Notes under the pieces: model-generated
Told to the model about the DNA's origin: nothing
Databases searched by the model: none
Seen by the model: the letters and a program-made list of their open reading frames with translations, nothing else
Assembly: GCA_017302135.1 (NCBI GenBank)
Contig: JAFLDZ010000003.1
Location: 310,001 to 374,000 of the forward strand
DNA: 64,000 nt
From: Lysobacterales bacterium
Lineage (GTDB): Bacteria; Pseudomonadota; Gammaproteobacteria; Xanthomonadales; Xanthomonadaceae
Direction: 5' to 3'
Shown: positions 52,918 to 61,587 of the stretch, piece by piece
Position numbering within the stretch: position 1 is the stretch's first letter
Layout: every line of letters starts with the position of its first letter
Program-made: the position numbers and the translations under genes

Positions 52918-54006
52918 ATGTCGATACGTACGACTTTCATGAGCACGGCGCTCTTGCTCGCGATCATAGACCCTGCACTTGCAGGTGATCTCACTGCTTC
53001 AAGCGTCGCTGCCTCAAGCGCCGCTGCCGCAGCGCCGGCCACGCCGTCCCAGCGCGGGAGCGCCGTCCGCCTGTTCGTGCGCAAATGGGGTGGGTACGTC
53101 CATACGGTCTACGATGTCGATGTGCACGACTGGGCGATGCGCCTGGTCCCACAGTTCGCGAAGGGCGATCCCGCGAACATCCGGGCTGCGTTGCAGCGCG
53201 AGACGTTCGAGGGCGCGATGGCGGCGCTGAACGGCGTCGGCCACCGGCTCTCCGACGACCGGGTGATCGCCGCGCTGGCCAACCTTCCACCGGGCGCTTC
53301 GGCCCTGAAATCCAGAATCGTCGCCCGCGCGCTGGGCGACGTCACCCAGGATCTGGTCTACACCCCGGTCACACCCTGCCGGATCGTCGATACCCGCAAC
53401 ACGGTCGCCGGGGCCATCGGAGAGAACGCGTCACGCAGCTTTGCGGCTGCCGGCGAGATCAGTTACGCCGGTCAGGGAGGAAGCGCCAGCAATTGCGCCA
53501 TGAATACCGAGGCGCCATCTGCGGTCGCGCTCAACGTCACGGTGGTTGGTCCAGCACAAGCGGGTTACGCGACTGTATTTCCGTTCGGTGCTGCGCGTCC
53601 GGCCACGTCCAGCCTCAACTACGCCGCAGGCCAGATCGCCAACAACGCGATCATCAGCAAGATCCCGAGTCCGGCGGCTTCCTTTGATTTCACGATCTAC
53701 TCCCTGTTCCAGGCGCACTACGTCGTCGACATCGTCGGTTACTTCGACAACCCGCGCTCTTCGCCGGTCGAATGCGTCAACGTCATGTTGAATGTCGTCA
53801 GCGTACCGGTGGGCGGGACCGCGAATCTGGTGGCGACGACCACCTGCCCGGCCGGTTACGGCCCGGCCGGTCTGAACTGCGAGTCGAGTTCGTGGGATAT
53901 GCCGATCGTGTCGTCTTCGGGCAGCATCTGTTCGGCGAAGAACAAGGGCGCGACGTCGGCGGATCTCCGCGCGGGGCTGCGCTGTTGCCGTATCCCGGGG
54001 CGCTGA
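52918..54006 (+). CDS. Secreted DTR/VxGYY-domain protein, CCRIPGR-tailed family (gene D)
   Basis: 362 residues. ATG at 52918 has AAGGGAG upstream. Signal peptide TALLLAIIDPALAGD; helical module RLFVRKWGGYVHTVYDVDVH with IRAALQRETFEGAMAALNGV; beta domain QDLVYTPVTPCRIVDTRNTV, LNVTVVGPAQAGYATVFPFG and YVVDIVGYFDNPRSS; Cys-rich segment (GLNCESSSWDMPIV) and tail RCCRIPGR. The fourth and inverted member of the family. No catalytic motif is evident, so a structural or binding role is likely. The metalloprotease gene follows on the same strand. Confidence 0.85.
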   Translation: MSIRTTFMSTALLLAIIDPALAGDLTASSVAASSAAAAAPATPSQRGSAVRLFVRKWGGYVHTVYDVDVHDWAMRLVPQFAKGDPANIRAALQRETFEGAMAALNGVGHRLSDDRVIAALANLPPGASALKSRIVARALGDVTQDLVYTPVTPCRIVDTRNTVAGAIGENASRSFAAAGEISYAGQGGSASNCAMNTEAPSAVALNVTVVGPAQAGYATVFPFGAARPATSSLNYAAGQIANNAIISKIPSPAASFDFTIYSLFQAHYVVDIVGYFDNPRSSPVECVNVMLNVVSVPVGGTANLVATTTCPAGYGPAGLNCESSSWDMPIVSSSGSICSAKNKGATSADLRAGLRCCRIPGR

Positions 54007-54327
54007 TACCCCGCCCGGGAGAAGAACCCGGGCGCGGGCTTCGCGCGGCACCAAGGTTTCCCCGCAGCCTTATTGCGACCGCTGAAGACGACTATGTGCC
54101 GTTGCGCACTGGAGTTGTCTGGAAGGACCGGGCTAGAATCGGCCGTCAGCATCGGTCGTCATTTTTGAAGATGTTGCGAAGTGTGAACCCGGTATGGTTA
54201 CGGGTGCGCCCTCCCTCTCAAGCCCGGGCTGCCAGGACACGACTGCAGGATGCGGCGCTACTGTGCTTGGGCGTATGCTAGCCACTCACGCTCCGTAGTC
54301 GGGGCACGATGTCGAGACCATCCTCCT
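54007..54327. other. 321-bp gap between gene D and metalloprotease gene
   Basis: Contains a hairpin CGCCCGGG (54012-54019) / CCCGGGCG (54027-54034) right after gene D that could end its transcript, though without T-run. A possible -10 TAGAAT lies near 54135. No coding region or repeat was recognised otherwise. Confidence 0.45.
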
Positions 54328-56679
54328 ATGCGCAAGCTTGCCCTCACTCTCACCGTGGCGCTCGTCGTCGGCGGTTGTTCGTCCGAATCGGAGGTCGCGC
54401 AGACTGTCGCGCGCACCGACGCCCATTCGAAGGCCGCCACCTCGCTGACCCAGCCGTCGCGTTTGCAGGCGGGCCGCGTCGCTGCCTTCGCCGCCATGCC
54501 CGATCGCGGCACCCTGCTGGCCTATGATCGGACCCAGCAGCCTGCCCATCGTGGCGCCCAGACTTACCACGCGGTCCAGCTCAGCGAGGCGCATGCCCTG
54601 AACGCTGCGGCGCCGGGCAAGTCGATCGAACTGCCGATGCCCTCGGGCGGCACGATGCACATCGATTACCTGCGCCATGAGGAAGGCCTCGACGGTAACT
54701 GGTCCTGGGTCGGCACGACCGCCGACGGACTCGACGCCGTGATCACGTTCGGCGAGAACGCTGTGTTCGGCCGCATCGCCCAGCGCGACACCGAAGCCCT
54801 TCGCCTGACGATGTCCGCAGGCCGCTCGTGGCTGGTCGAAAGCGATCCCACCAAGATGCTCGACGGCAACCTCGGCCGCGACGCCGATGCGTCCGATACG
54901 CTGATCCCATCCAGCGTGGTCGCGGCGATCAGCGCGAAGAAGCTGATTGCTGCAGCCGCATACACCGCAAGCAGCGACGAAGCCGCCAGCGCCGCGAACA
55001 CCATCGATGTGGCGCTGGGCTTCACCAACGGCATGGTCACCAAATACGGTTCGGCCGCGAACGCCAACACCCGCCTCGCCAACCTGGTCGCGATCACCAA
55101 TCAAGGCTACGTGAACAGCTCGGTCACCCCGCGCATCCGTCTGGTGCGCACGGTGCAGGTCAGCTACACCGACACCAACAGCAACGAAACCGCGCTGGAA
55201 GCCGTCACCGGCTTCACCTGCACCACCACTGGCTGCACCGCGCAGGCCATTCCGACCGAGCTGGTCCCGCTGCGTACGGCACGCGACACTTACGGCGCCG
55301 ATCTGGTGTCGCTGGTCCGCCCGTTCCAGGCCCCGCAGCATCAGGGCTGCGGCATTGCATGGTTGTTGGGCGGCGGCGGTTTCGCCATCGATAACACCGA
55401 CGCGCCGTTCGGCTACTCCATCGTGAGCGACGGCACCGACGTGGACGAAACCGACGGCCGGACCTACTTCTGCCGCGAAGAAACCCTCGCCCATGAGCTC
55501 GGCCACAACATGGGCCAGCAGCACAATATCGAAGATGCGGGTACGCCGCCGGATACCGGCATGCATTCCTATTCGTACGGCTACCGCGAGACGACCACGA
55601 CCGGTTTCTACACCGTGATGGCCTACCGTCTGGCCAACAGCAGCCAGTTCTCGATCAACTATTTCGGCAACCCGAGCGTCAATTACGCCGATACCGGCCG
55701 CCCGACCGGCACAGCCGCCGCCGATAACGCCCGCAGTCTGAACATTTCGATGCCGCTCGTGGCGCAGTTCCGCGCTCCGGTGGTGCCGTTCGGCGGAAAG
55801 GTCCGCAACGATCTGAACGGAAACGGCACCTCCGACTTGATCTGGTTCAACAGCAGCACCTCGTCGATGGCCTATTGGTTGATGAACAACACCACGACTG
55901 TCAGCACGGGTCTGCTCTCTGTCGGCCCGACCTTCCGCATTGCCGGCACCGGCGATCTGGATGGCGATGGCCGGTCCGATATCATCTGGCGCGATAACGC
56001 CACCAACTATCACTATCTGTGGCGCAGCCGTGGTGATGGCACCTTCGACACCCCGTTCCTTGGCGCCATCGGCGCAGGTTGGGCCATCGCCAAGACCGCC
56101 GACATCAACGGCGACGGTCGCGACGACTTGATCTGGGAAAACACCGGTACCGGCCAGATGGCGTATTGGCTGATGAACGGCGCGACCGTCAGCAGCACCG
56201 GCATCTTCTCCGTCGGCACCGCCTATCGCATCGTCGGTACCGGCGACTTCGATGGCGACGGCCGTGGCGATATCCTCTGGGGGAATGCATCGACCGGCTA
56301 CCTGTATCTCTGGCGCAGCCGCGGCGACGGCACCTTCGACACGCCCTTCGTGGCCGGCTATACCACCACATGGAGCATTGTCGGCACGCCGGACATCAAC
56401 GGCGACGGTCGTTCGGATATCGTCTGGGAAAACGCGACCACCGGCCAGATGGCGTACTGGTGGATGAACGGCGCGACCGTGGCGAGCACCGGTGTCTTCA
56501 CCGTCGGCACCGCCTACCGTATCGCCACCACAGGTGACTTGGACGGCGATGGCCGTGGTGACATCGTCTGGGCCAACGCGTCCAGCGGCTATCTCTACCT
56601 GTGGCGCAGCCGCGGCGACGGCACCTTCGATACGCCGTTCCTCGGAGGCTACGCCCCAGCCTGGTCGATCATTCCCTGA
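54328..56679 (+). CDS. Secreted metzincin metalloprotease with C-terminal FG-GAP/VCBS-type repeats
   Basis: 783 residues. Lipoprotein-type signal (RKLALTLTVALVVGGC), propeptide-like region, then a metzincin catalytic site EETLAHELGHNMGQQHN (HExxHxxGxxH) with Met-turn region GFYTVMAYR. Four or more C-terminal repeats of about 45 residues follow, each with D-x-D-G-D-G/N-x-D-L-x-W (GDLDGDGRSDIIWRDN, ADINGDGRDDLIWENT, GDFDGDGRGDILWGNA, PDINGDGRSDIVWENA) and a MAYWxMNGAT segment. The calcium-binding-like repeats form a beta-propeller-like adhesion or sugar-binding unit. All zinc ligands are present, so it should be active outside the cell. The start at 54328 was chosen for the lipobox. Confidence 0.9.
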   Translation: MRKLALTLTVALVVGGCSSESEVAQTVARTDAHSKAATSLTQPSRLQAGRVAAFAAMPDRGTLLAYDRTQQPAHRGAQTYHAVQLSEAHALNAAAPGKSIELPMPSGGTMHIDYLRHEEGLDGNWSWVGTTADGLDAVITFGENAVFGRIAQRDTEALRLTMSAGRSWLVESDPTKMLDGNLGRDADASDTLIPSSVVAAISAKKLIAAAAYTASSDEAASAANTIDVALGFTNGMVTKYGSAANANTRLANLVAITNQGYVNSSVTPRIRLVRTVQVSYTDTNSNETALEAVTGFTCTTTGCTAQAIPTELVPLRTARDTYGADLVSLVRPFQAPQHQGCGIAWLLGGGGFAIDNTDAPFGYSIVSDGTDVDETDGRTYFCREETLAHELGHNMGQQHNIEDAGTPPDTGMHSYSYGYRETTTTGFYTVMAYRLANSSQFSINYFGNPSVNYADTGRPTGTAAADNARSLNISMPLVAQFRAPVVPFGGKVRNDLNGNGTSDLIWFNSSTSSMAYWLMNNTTTVSTGLLSVGPTFRIAGTGDLDGDGRSDIIWRDNATNYHYLWRSRGDGTFDTPFLGAIGAGWAIAKTADINGDGRDDLIWENTGTGQMAYWLMNGATVSSTGIFSVGTAYRIVGTGDFDGDGRGDILWGNASTGYLYLWRSRGDGTFDTPFVAGYTTTWSIVGTPDINGDGRSDIVWENATTGQMAYWWMNGATVASTGVFTVGTAYRIATTGDLDGDGRGDIVWANASSGYLYLWRSRGDGTFDTPFLGGYAPAWSIIP

Positions 56680-56705
56680 TCCTTCGTCCAGACGGTTCTC
56701 TTTGC

Positions 56706-56737
56706 AAGCCGCCTCCTTCGCGAGGCGGCTTTTTTTT
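56706..56737 (+). terminator. Rho-independent terminator after the metalloprotease gene
   Basis: AAGCCGCCTC (56706-56715) pairs with GAGGCGGCTT (56722-56731), loop CTTCGC, followed by a T-run. It separates the plus-strand protease gene from the convergent heptose operon. Confidence 0.95.
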
Positions 56738-56778
56738 GCCTCGGCACAGCGTCGCACACCGAGAAACGCCCGCCGGGG

Positions 56779-57345
56779 TCAGCCTGGGAGCCAGGGGATC
56801 GCATCCACCAAACGCGCGATCACCGCAGTAGGCGTCGCCTCGATACCGGCTTCCTCGGGCGGCGGAGCGCCGTCCGGCCGGTATAGCAGCGTCGTGCGCA
56901 GCCCGGCGCGTTGGCCAGCGAGAATGTCGGAGAGTTTGTCGCCGACGATCACGCAATCCGGCAACGACACGCCATATTCGGCCGCAGCGGCAAAGAGCAT
57001 GCCGGGATTGGGCTTGCGCATCGGCGAATCGCGACGGTAAGCGCCGATGCCATGCTCGGGATGGGTCGGATCGAAATAAACCTTGTCGATCGGTGCGCCC
57101 TCGGCGGCGAATGCTTGCTCCATCGCGCCGCTCAGCGCGAGGAACTGCGCTTCGCTGTACAGCCCCCGGCCGATGCCGGCCTGATTGGTGACCACGAACA
57201 GCCGGTAGCCGCGCGTCCGTGCGGCGCGGGCGAGGTCGAAGATGCCGTCGATGCAGACGAAATCTTCCCAGCGATGGGTATAGCCCGTATCGTGGTTGAT
57301 CACGCCGTCGCGGTCGAGAAAGAGCGCCCGCTCCCCGCCGTTCAT
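56779..57345 (-). CDS. gmhB: D-glycero-D-manno-heptose 1,7-bisphosphate phosphatase
   Basis: 188 residues, HAD superfamily. Motif I ALFLDRDGVINHDTGY with the nucleophile Asp, motif II VVTNQAGIGRGLYS, motif III region MRKPNPGMLFAAAAEYGV, and motif IV VIVGDKLSDILAGQRAGL. The enzyme removes the C7 phosphate of heptose 1,7-bisphosphate. In this operon the alpha anomer of the GDP-heptose route is expected. Last gene of hddA-gmhA-hddC-gmhB with ATGA overlap to hddC. The zinc-binding cysteines present in E. coli GmhB are not evident. Confidence 0.92.
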   Translation of the reverse strand: MNGGERALFLDRDGVINHDTGYTHRWEDFVCIDGIFDLARAARTRGYRLFVVTNQAGIGRGLYSEAQFLALSGAMEQAFAAEGAPIDKVYFDPTHPEHGIGAYRRDSPMRKPNPGMLFAAAAEYGVSLPDCVIVGDKLSDILAGQRAGLRTTLLYRPDGAPPPEEAGIEATPTAVIARLVDAIPWLPG

Positions 57346-58043
57346 GCGCCGGTGGCGCTCAGCAGGGTCTGGGCACGCGCGTAGTCATCCGGTGTGCCGA
57401 TATCAATGAATTCCGCGTCGGTCGCAAGGCTGAGAAATACCCGCCGCATCACCGCTTCGCGCAGGTAGTCCGTCTCGAAGGAGAAGCGCTCCGCCTCGGG
57501 GAATTCGCGCGCGATCGCTGTCGGCAGCACGTAACAGCCTGCATTGATCAGGCCGGGCCCGCCGCTGGCGTCCTTTTCCAGGAAACGCAGGATGCGTCCG
57601 TCAGCATCGACCTCAAGTCTGCCGTAACGAGCGGTATCTTCTACGCGCAGCGCAACGATCACCGGACAATGCCGCTGCGACCACAGCGCATCGGCAGCCG
57701 CAGTATCCAGACCCAGATAGGTATCGCCGTTGAACACATAGACATGTTCGGCGCCGCAGCATGTCAGCGCGGCGCGGATCGCACCGCCGGTGCCCAGCGG
57801 CGTAGATTCGACCGCGTATACAAGCGACATGCCGCGATACTCGGCGCCGAAGTGCGCTCTGATCGTCTCGGCCAGATAGCCGACCGACAACACGATCCGT
57901 TCGAAACCGTTGCGCGCGAGATTCGCAAGCAGCAGCTCCAGAAACGGCCTCCCGGCCACCATCGCCATCGGCTTGGGTACATTGCTGACCACGCTGCGCA
58001 GACGCGTGCCGAAGCCGCCCGCGAGCACGATGGCTTCTTTCAC
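57342..58043 (-). CDS. hddC: D-glycero-alpha-D-manno-heptose 1-phosphate guanylyltransferase-type nucleotidyltransferase
   Basis: 233 residues. NTP-transferase signature AIVLAGGFGTRLRSVVSNVP, metal/ribose site ESTPLGTGGAIRAALTCC, active-site VFNGDTYLGLD, and GLINAGCYVLP. It is similar to sugar-1-phosphate nucleotidylyltransferases of the HddC/RfbA class; guanylyl specificity is inferred from operon context (heptokinase, isomerase and phosphatase adjacent) rather than from the sequence. ATGA overlaps on both sides. Confidence 0.85.
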   Translation of the reverse strand: MKEAIVLAGGFGTRLRSVVSNVPKPMAMVAGRPFLELLLANLARNGFERIVLSVGYLAETIRAHFGAEYRGMSLVYAVESTPLGTGGAIRAALTCCGAEHVYVFNGDTYLGLDTAAADALWSQRHCPVIVALRVEDTARYGRLEVDADGRILRFLEKDASGGPGLINAGCYVLPTAIAREFPEAERFSFETDYLREAVMRRVFLSLATDAEFIDIGTPDDYARAQTLLSATGA

Positions 58044-58624
58044 GCGTGCTTACCGAAAATCGCGCTTTCGACCAGGCCGGTGATGATGTGGCCGAGCACC
58101 GCGTGCCCCTGCTGGATTTCGGCGGTCTCGGTCGCGGGCACCCGCAGCAGGATGTCGCACGAGCCTTGCATTTCCGCGCCGCCAGCGCCGGTCATACCGA
58201 TGCACAGCAGCCCGCGGGCACGCGCTTCGCGCAGGCCGAGCAGGATGTTGGGCGATCGCCCCGAGGTGGAGTAAGCGATGAAGACATCGCCGCTGCGGCC
58301 GAGCGCCTGGATCTGGCGCGCGAACAGCTTCTCGTACCCGTAATCGTTGCCGATCGCGGTCAGGATCGATGTGTCGGTGGTGAGCGCGATCGCCGGCAGC
58401 CCGGGGCGGTCGAAAGCGAAACGACTGACGAACTCGGCGGCGATATGCTGGGCGTCCGCTGCGCTACCACCGTTGCCTGCGAGCATCAGCTTTCCGCCGG
58501 TATTCAGCGCCTCGATGCACTTCATCGCGCACAGCTCCAACTGGCGCTGGATCTCCTGGTCGTCGGCAAGCGCCCTCATGACCTGGGTGGCCCGCTCCAG
58601 CTTTTCGATGATTTCGCGCTTCAT
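58040..58624 (-). CDS. gmhA: Sedoheptulose 7-phosphate isomerase
   Basis: 194 residues, SIS domain. Motifs: GGKLMLAGNGGSAADAQHIA (sugar-phosphate binding), AEFVSRFAFDRPGLPAIALT, VFIAYSTSGRSPNILLGLRE and the metal/catalytic EIQQGHAVLGHIITGLVE. It converts sedoheptulose 7-phosphate to D-glycero-D-manno-heptose 7-phosphate. Second gene of the operon, overlapping hddA and hddC by 4 bases each. Start at 58624 is set by the ATGA overlap and the family length. Confidence 0.94.
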   Translation of the reverse strand: MKREIIEKLERATQVMRALADDQEIQRQLELCAMKCIEALNTGGKLMLAGNGGSAADAQHIAAEFVSRFAFDRPGLPAIALTTDTSILTAIGNDYGYEKLFARQIQALGRSGDVFIAYSTSGRSPNILLGLREARARGLLCIGMTGAGGAEMQGSCDILLRVPATETAEIQQGHAVLGHIITGLVESAIFGKHA

Positions 58625-59661
58625 TCGATCCTCCAGGCTTGCGTCCCGTTTTTGGTGAAGTGGCAATTGCTGACTTGTCCGTCGAATGCCCCGAGCGCGC
58701 GAATCACATCCATGCGGCGATCGGGCTGCACGAAGAACATCATGAAGCCGCCACCGCCCGCGCCCGACACTTTCCCGGCCAACGCGCCGGCATTGATGGC
58801 TGTCTCGTAGATCGCCTCGATGATCGGCGTCGATACCGAACTTGCGGTGCTTTTCTTGCTTTCCCAGCCCAACCGCATCGAATCCACCATCTCGGCGAAA
58901 TTGCCTTTCAGCAGCGCCACTTTCATGCTTTGCGCTTCCTGCTTCAAACGATGCATCGCTTCGATGGTGCCGGAATCCTGGAGTTTGACGTTTTCGCTCT
59001 GGTCGGAAATGATCCTGGCGGATTCTCGGGATACGCCCGAGTAATACAGCAACAGCGACGCTTCGAGTTCGCACAGCACCCAATTCTTGATGCGAAGCGA
59101 GTTGACGATCACGCGATCGTTTTCGTAGAACTCCATGAAGTTGAAGCCGCCGAACGTCGCCGAATACTGGTCCTGCTTTCCGCCCTTGAGGCCGCAGTCG
59201 ACCCGCTCGATCTTGTAAGCCAGATGCGCGATGGAATAGTCGTCGAGCGGCAGATTCAACAATTCGGTGAACGCGCGAATCATCACCACCACCAGGGTCG
59301 AGGACGACCCCAGCCCGGAGCCGATCGGAGAATCGCAGAACGTCGTCAACTCGACGGCCAGGGGCTTGCCGCCGTTGTAGTTCGCGACGATTTCGTTGTA
59401 GACGGCCCTGTGCAGCGCCAGATCTCCGTCCAGCGGATACGATGCCTGCAGGGGCAGCTCGACCGTACTCTGGCGGTCGCTGGCGATGAAGCGGACCATC
59501 TGATCGTCGAGCGGCTTGATCACCGCATAGGCATAGCGGTCGATGGTAGCGTTGAGGACATAGCCGCCATATTGATCGCAATACGGCGACACATCCGTGC
59601 CCCCGCCAGCAAGTCCCAGGCGCAACGGCGCGCGTGCTCGAATCATCATCGAAGGGCTCAC
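58621..59661 (-). CDS. hddA: D-glycero-alpha-D-manno-heptose 7-phosphate kinase (GHMP type)
   Basis: 346 residues. GHMP kinase features: MIRARAPLRLGLAGGGTDVS at the N-terminus, SPIGSGLGSSSTLVVVMIRA (phosphate-binding glycine-rich loop), LKGGKQDQYSATFGGFNFME, and the C-terminal GALAGKVSGAGGGGFMMFFV. It phosphorylates heptose 7-phosphate to the 1,7-bisphosphate. The start is GTG at 59661, overlapping the methyltransferase stop by 4 bases, like every other junction in this operon; ATG at 59649 is an alternative. Confidence 0.9.
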   Translation of the reverse strand: MSPSMMIRARAPLRLGLAGGGTDVSPYCDQYGGYVLNATIDRYAYAVIKPLDDQMVRFIASDRQSTVELPLQASYPLDGDLALHRAVYNEIVANYNGGKPLAVELTTFCDSPIGSGLGSSSTLVVVMIRAFTELLNLPLDDYSIAHLAYKIERVDCGLKGGKQDQYSATFGGFNFMEFYENDRVIVNSLRIKNWVLCELEASLLLYYSGVSRESARIISDQSENVKLQDSGTIEAMHRLKQEAQSMKVALLKGNFAEMVDSMRLGWESKKSTASSVSTPIIEAIYETAINAGALAGKVSGAGGGGFMMFFVQPDRRMDVIRALGAFDGQVSNCHFTKNGTQAWRIE

Positions 59662-60395
59662 AGCGGATCGTCGTTCTGGAATGGCGCTGCGCCCTGGTTC
59701 GAGCTCTTCATCGACCGCATATCCTGCCGGTATTGATTGAAGTGGATACGCAGTTCGCGATCATCCATTGTTGCCGGGCGCTGCCAGCGGCCTCGCACCT
59801 CGACTTCGGACTGCGGACGTCTACGCACCACGAACTCGATTCCACATTCGCCGACCGGCGTCAGCGTCTGATCGAACCGGGGCATATCAAAGCGATACGT
59901 CGCCGAGAGCTGCTCGATCCGCAGAAGCTCTGCCTCAGCGCCCAGCTCGCGCACCAGGTCGATCACATTGATCGAACGATCGCTCCAAGACGCTGGCTTA
60001 TAGATGGTGAAGGTCCACTTGTGGTCACGGTTGAACGTGCTCGGGAACACGCCCTGTTCGTACATGTCTTCGTCCGGAACCGTGATCACCAGATGGCCGC
60101 CGGGCCTGAGTACCCGGAACCAGTTCTTCAGGCCTTCACGAGGATCGACCAAGTGCTCAAGGCAGTGGCTGCTATGGACGAAATCGAACGAATGGTCTGC
60201 CGCGCTGTTCAGATACTGCGCATCCCCATCATCCCAGTCCCACGTCTTGACTGTGGACATACGCGAGAACATGCCGGCATACAGCGCCAGCGGATCGGGC
60301 TTGCCGCCGATATCAATGCCATGCCCGACGAAATACCGATTGCTGAAATTGGAGTCCGAGAGCCGTCGAGCGATAGATTTACTGCATTCTTTCAT
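59658..60395 (-). CDS. SAM-dependent methyltransferase (class I), heptose-operon associated
   Basis: 245 residues from ATG at 60395; a TTG four codons upstream is also possible. The SAM-binding pattern is partly visible: RYFVGHGIDIGGKPDPLALY near the N-terminus, SFDFVHSSHCLEHLVDPREG and LKNWFRVLRPGGHLVITVPD. It resembles methyltransferases of family 11/23 found in polysaccharide loci. The C-terminal 60 residues are basic (VVRRRPQSEVEVRGRWQRP). First gene of the block that continues with hddA. Acts on a sugar or glycan, unproven. Confidence 0.85.
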   Translation of the reverse strand: MKECSKSIARRLSDSNFSNRYFVGHGIDIGGKPDPLALYAGMFSRMSTVKTWDWDDGDAQYLNSAADHSFDFVHSSHCLEHLVDPREGLKNWFRVLRPGGHLVITVPDEDMYEQGVFPSTFNRDHKWTFTIYKPASWSDRSINVIDLVRELGAEAELLRIEQLSATYRFDMPRFDQTLTPVGECGIEFVVRRRPQSEVEVRGRWQRPATMDDRELRIHFNQYRQDMRSMKSSNQGAAPFQNDDPL

Positions 60396-60478
60396 GGTGA
60401 CATCCAAATGACGCGACTGAAGTCGGCTCGGCGCGCGCCGGGGCCGCGATGCGTTGCTTTACCGGGAATCCGCAGGTT

Positions 60479-61492
60479 TCAGGGGGCTACCAGGGCGGAA
60501 GATGTCGCAGTCCAATCGCTGCCGACAGGCGGCAACGTACTGTCTGCGATAGTCCCGTCCGCAGCGAGCATCCACGCTCCCAACTGGTTGCTTTCCCCAT
60601 TGTTCCACAGCAGATCGTCGCGACCGTTATCGTCCAGGTCCAGTGCGGCAATCAACGTCCATGCGGCCACCGCCTGGCGGGGCATGGTGGACGCATGCGC
60701 CGGATCGGCGCCGCCCCAGATCGCCAGATTTCCGCTGCCGTCGCGCCAAAGGAGGTCGGCTCCTGGCGCATCGTCGAAACGGCCGGCCGCCAGCAGGGTC
60801 CACTGTTCACCGGCATCGGCCATGCCGCGGGAGTCCCGGATCGCAGCGCCCTTCAGCATCCAGACGGTCGCCGAGGCCCGGTCGTCCCTGCGCCAGAACA
60901 GATCGCCGCATCCATCGCCATCGAAGTCGCCGGCCTGGGTCAGCGTCCAACCGCTGCCGGTGTTTCCGATCACCGCCTGCTCGACGACCTTGCCTTCGCG
61001 CAGCGTCCACACCGCGACATCGCCGTCGCCCCGGGTCCAGACCAGATCGGCATTGCCGTCCGCATTCACATCCAGCACGGCGGCAATACGCCAGTCCGCA
61101 CCCGCCGGCGGCAGCACTTCGAATACCGGCTCTTCGGCTTCGTCGTGTACTTTCCATAGGCGGATCTCGCCGCTGTTGGCGTTACGCCAGACCACAAGAT
61201 CGTTCTCGCCCCAACCCTGCGGCACGAACGCCAGCGGCGACCATTCCGGTTCGACCGCCCAGAGGGTGGCAATGGTTGGAGGCGCTTCGCCTTGGAAGCG
61301 CCAGATCCGGTTCTCGCCGCTCTTCGCGCTCCGCCAAAGCACGGACGCGCCGCGTCCGGCGCCGACGGCGCCATCGGGGACAGACGGGACCGTGGCCGTA
61401 TCGGCCGTGGTCGCAGGGGTTGCGTCGGGCTGTTTCTGACAGCCTAAGAGTCCGGTCAGCATAACGCCTATGAGCAGCAGCATCTTTTTCAT
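60479..61492 (-). CDS. FG-GAP/VCBS-repeat lipoprotein
   Basis: 337 residues. Signal peptide and lipobox (LLLIGVMLTGLLGC), a Thr/Ala linker, then degenerate repeats with D-x-x-x-D-G-x-x-D-L-x-W (LDVNADGNADLVWTRGDGD, GDFDGDGCGDLFWRRDDRA, LDLDDNGRDDLLWNNGESN), each followed by a W-x-L/M element. The same repeat builds the C-terminal part of the metalloprotease at 54328. No enzymatic part is present, so it is likely a surface-bound or periplasmic binding protein. The start codon at 61492 matches the signal. Same strand as the methyltransferase, 84 bases upstream. Confidence 0.85.
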   Translation of the reverse strand: MKKMLLLIGVMLTGLLGCQKQPDATPATTADTATVPSVPDGAVGAGRGASVLWRSAKSGENRIWRFQGEAPPTIATLWAVEPEWSPLAFVPQGWGENDLVVWRNANSGEIRLWKVHDEAEEPVFEVLPPAGADWRIAAVLDVNADGNADLVWTRGDGDVAVWTLREGKVVEQAVIGNTGSGWTLTQAGDFDGDGCGDLFWRRDDRASATVWMLKGAAIRDSRGMADAGEQWTLLAAGRFDDAPGADLLWRDGSGNLAIWGGADPAHASTMPRQAVAAWTLIAALDLDDNGRDDLLWNNGESNQLGAWMLAADGTIADSTLPPVGSDWTATSSALVAP

Positions 61493-61587
61493 GGGTAGCC
61501 TTGTTTCGGTGATTCGATCGTTGTAGGGATGCAAATCGCATCGCGCGGAAGACGGGATCGGAGCGCGATCCGCGCCCCGCATCGCAT

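Noticed and set aside
54286..56757. Long open frame (about 820 codons) on the minus strand opposite the metalloprotease
   Set aside because: Shadow frame of the protease repeats; amino-acid repeats are a reverse-complement image of the DGDG repeats. Not supported by any motif.
59634..61439. Long plus-strand frame opposite the methyltransferase and repeat lipoprotein
   Set aside because: The minus strand has complete, recognisable genes with starts, overlaps and signal peptide. The plus-strand translation has no family features.
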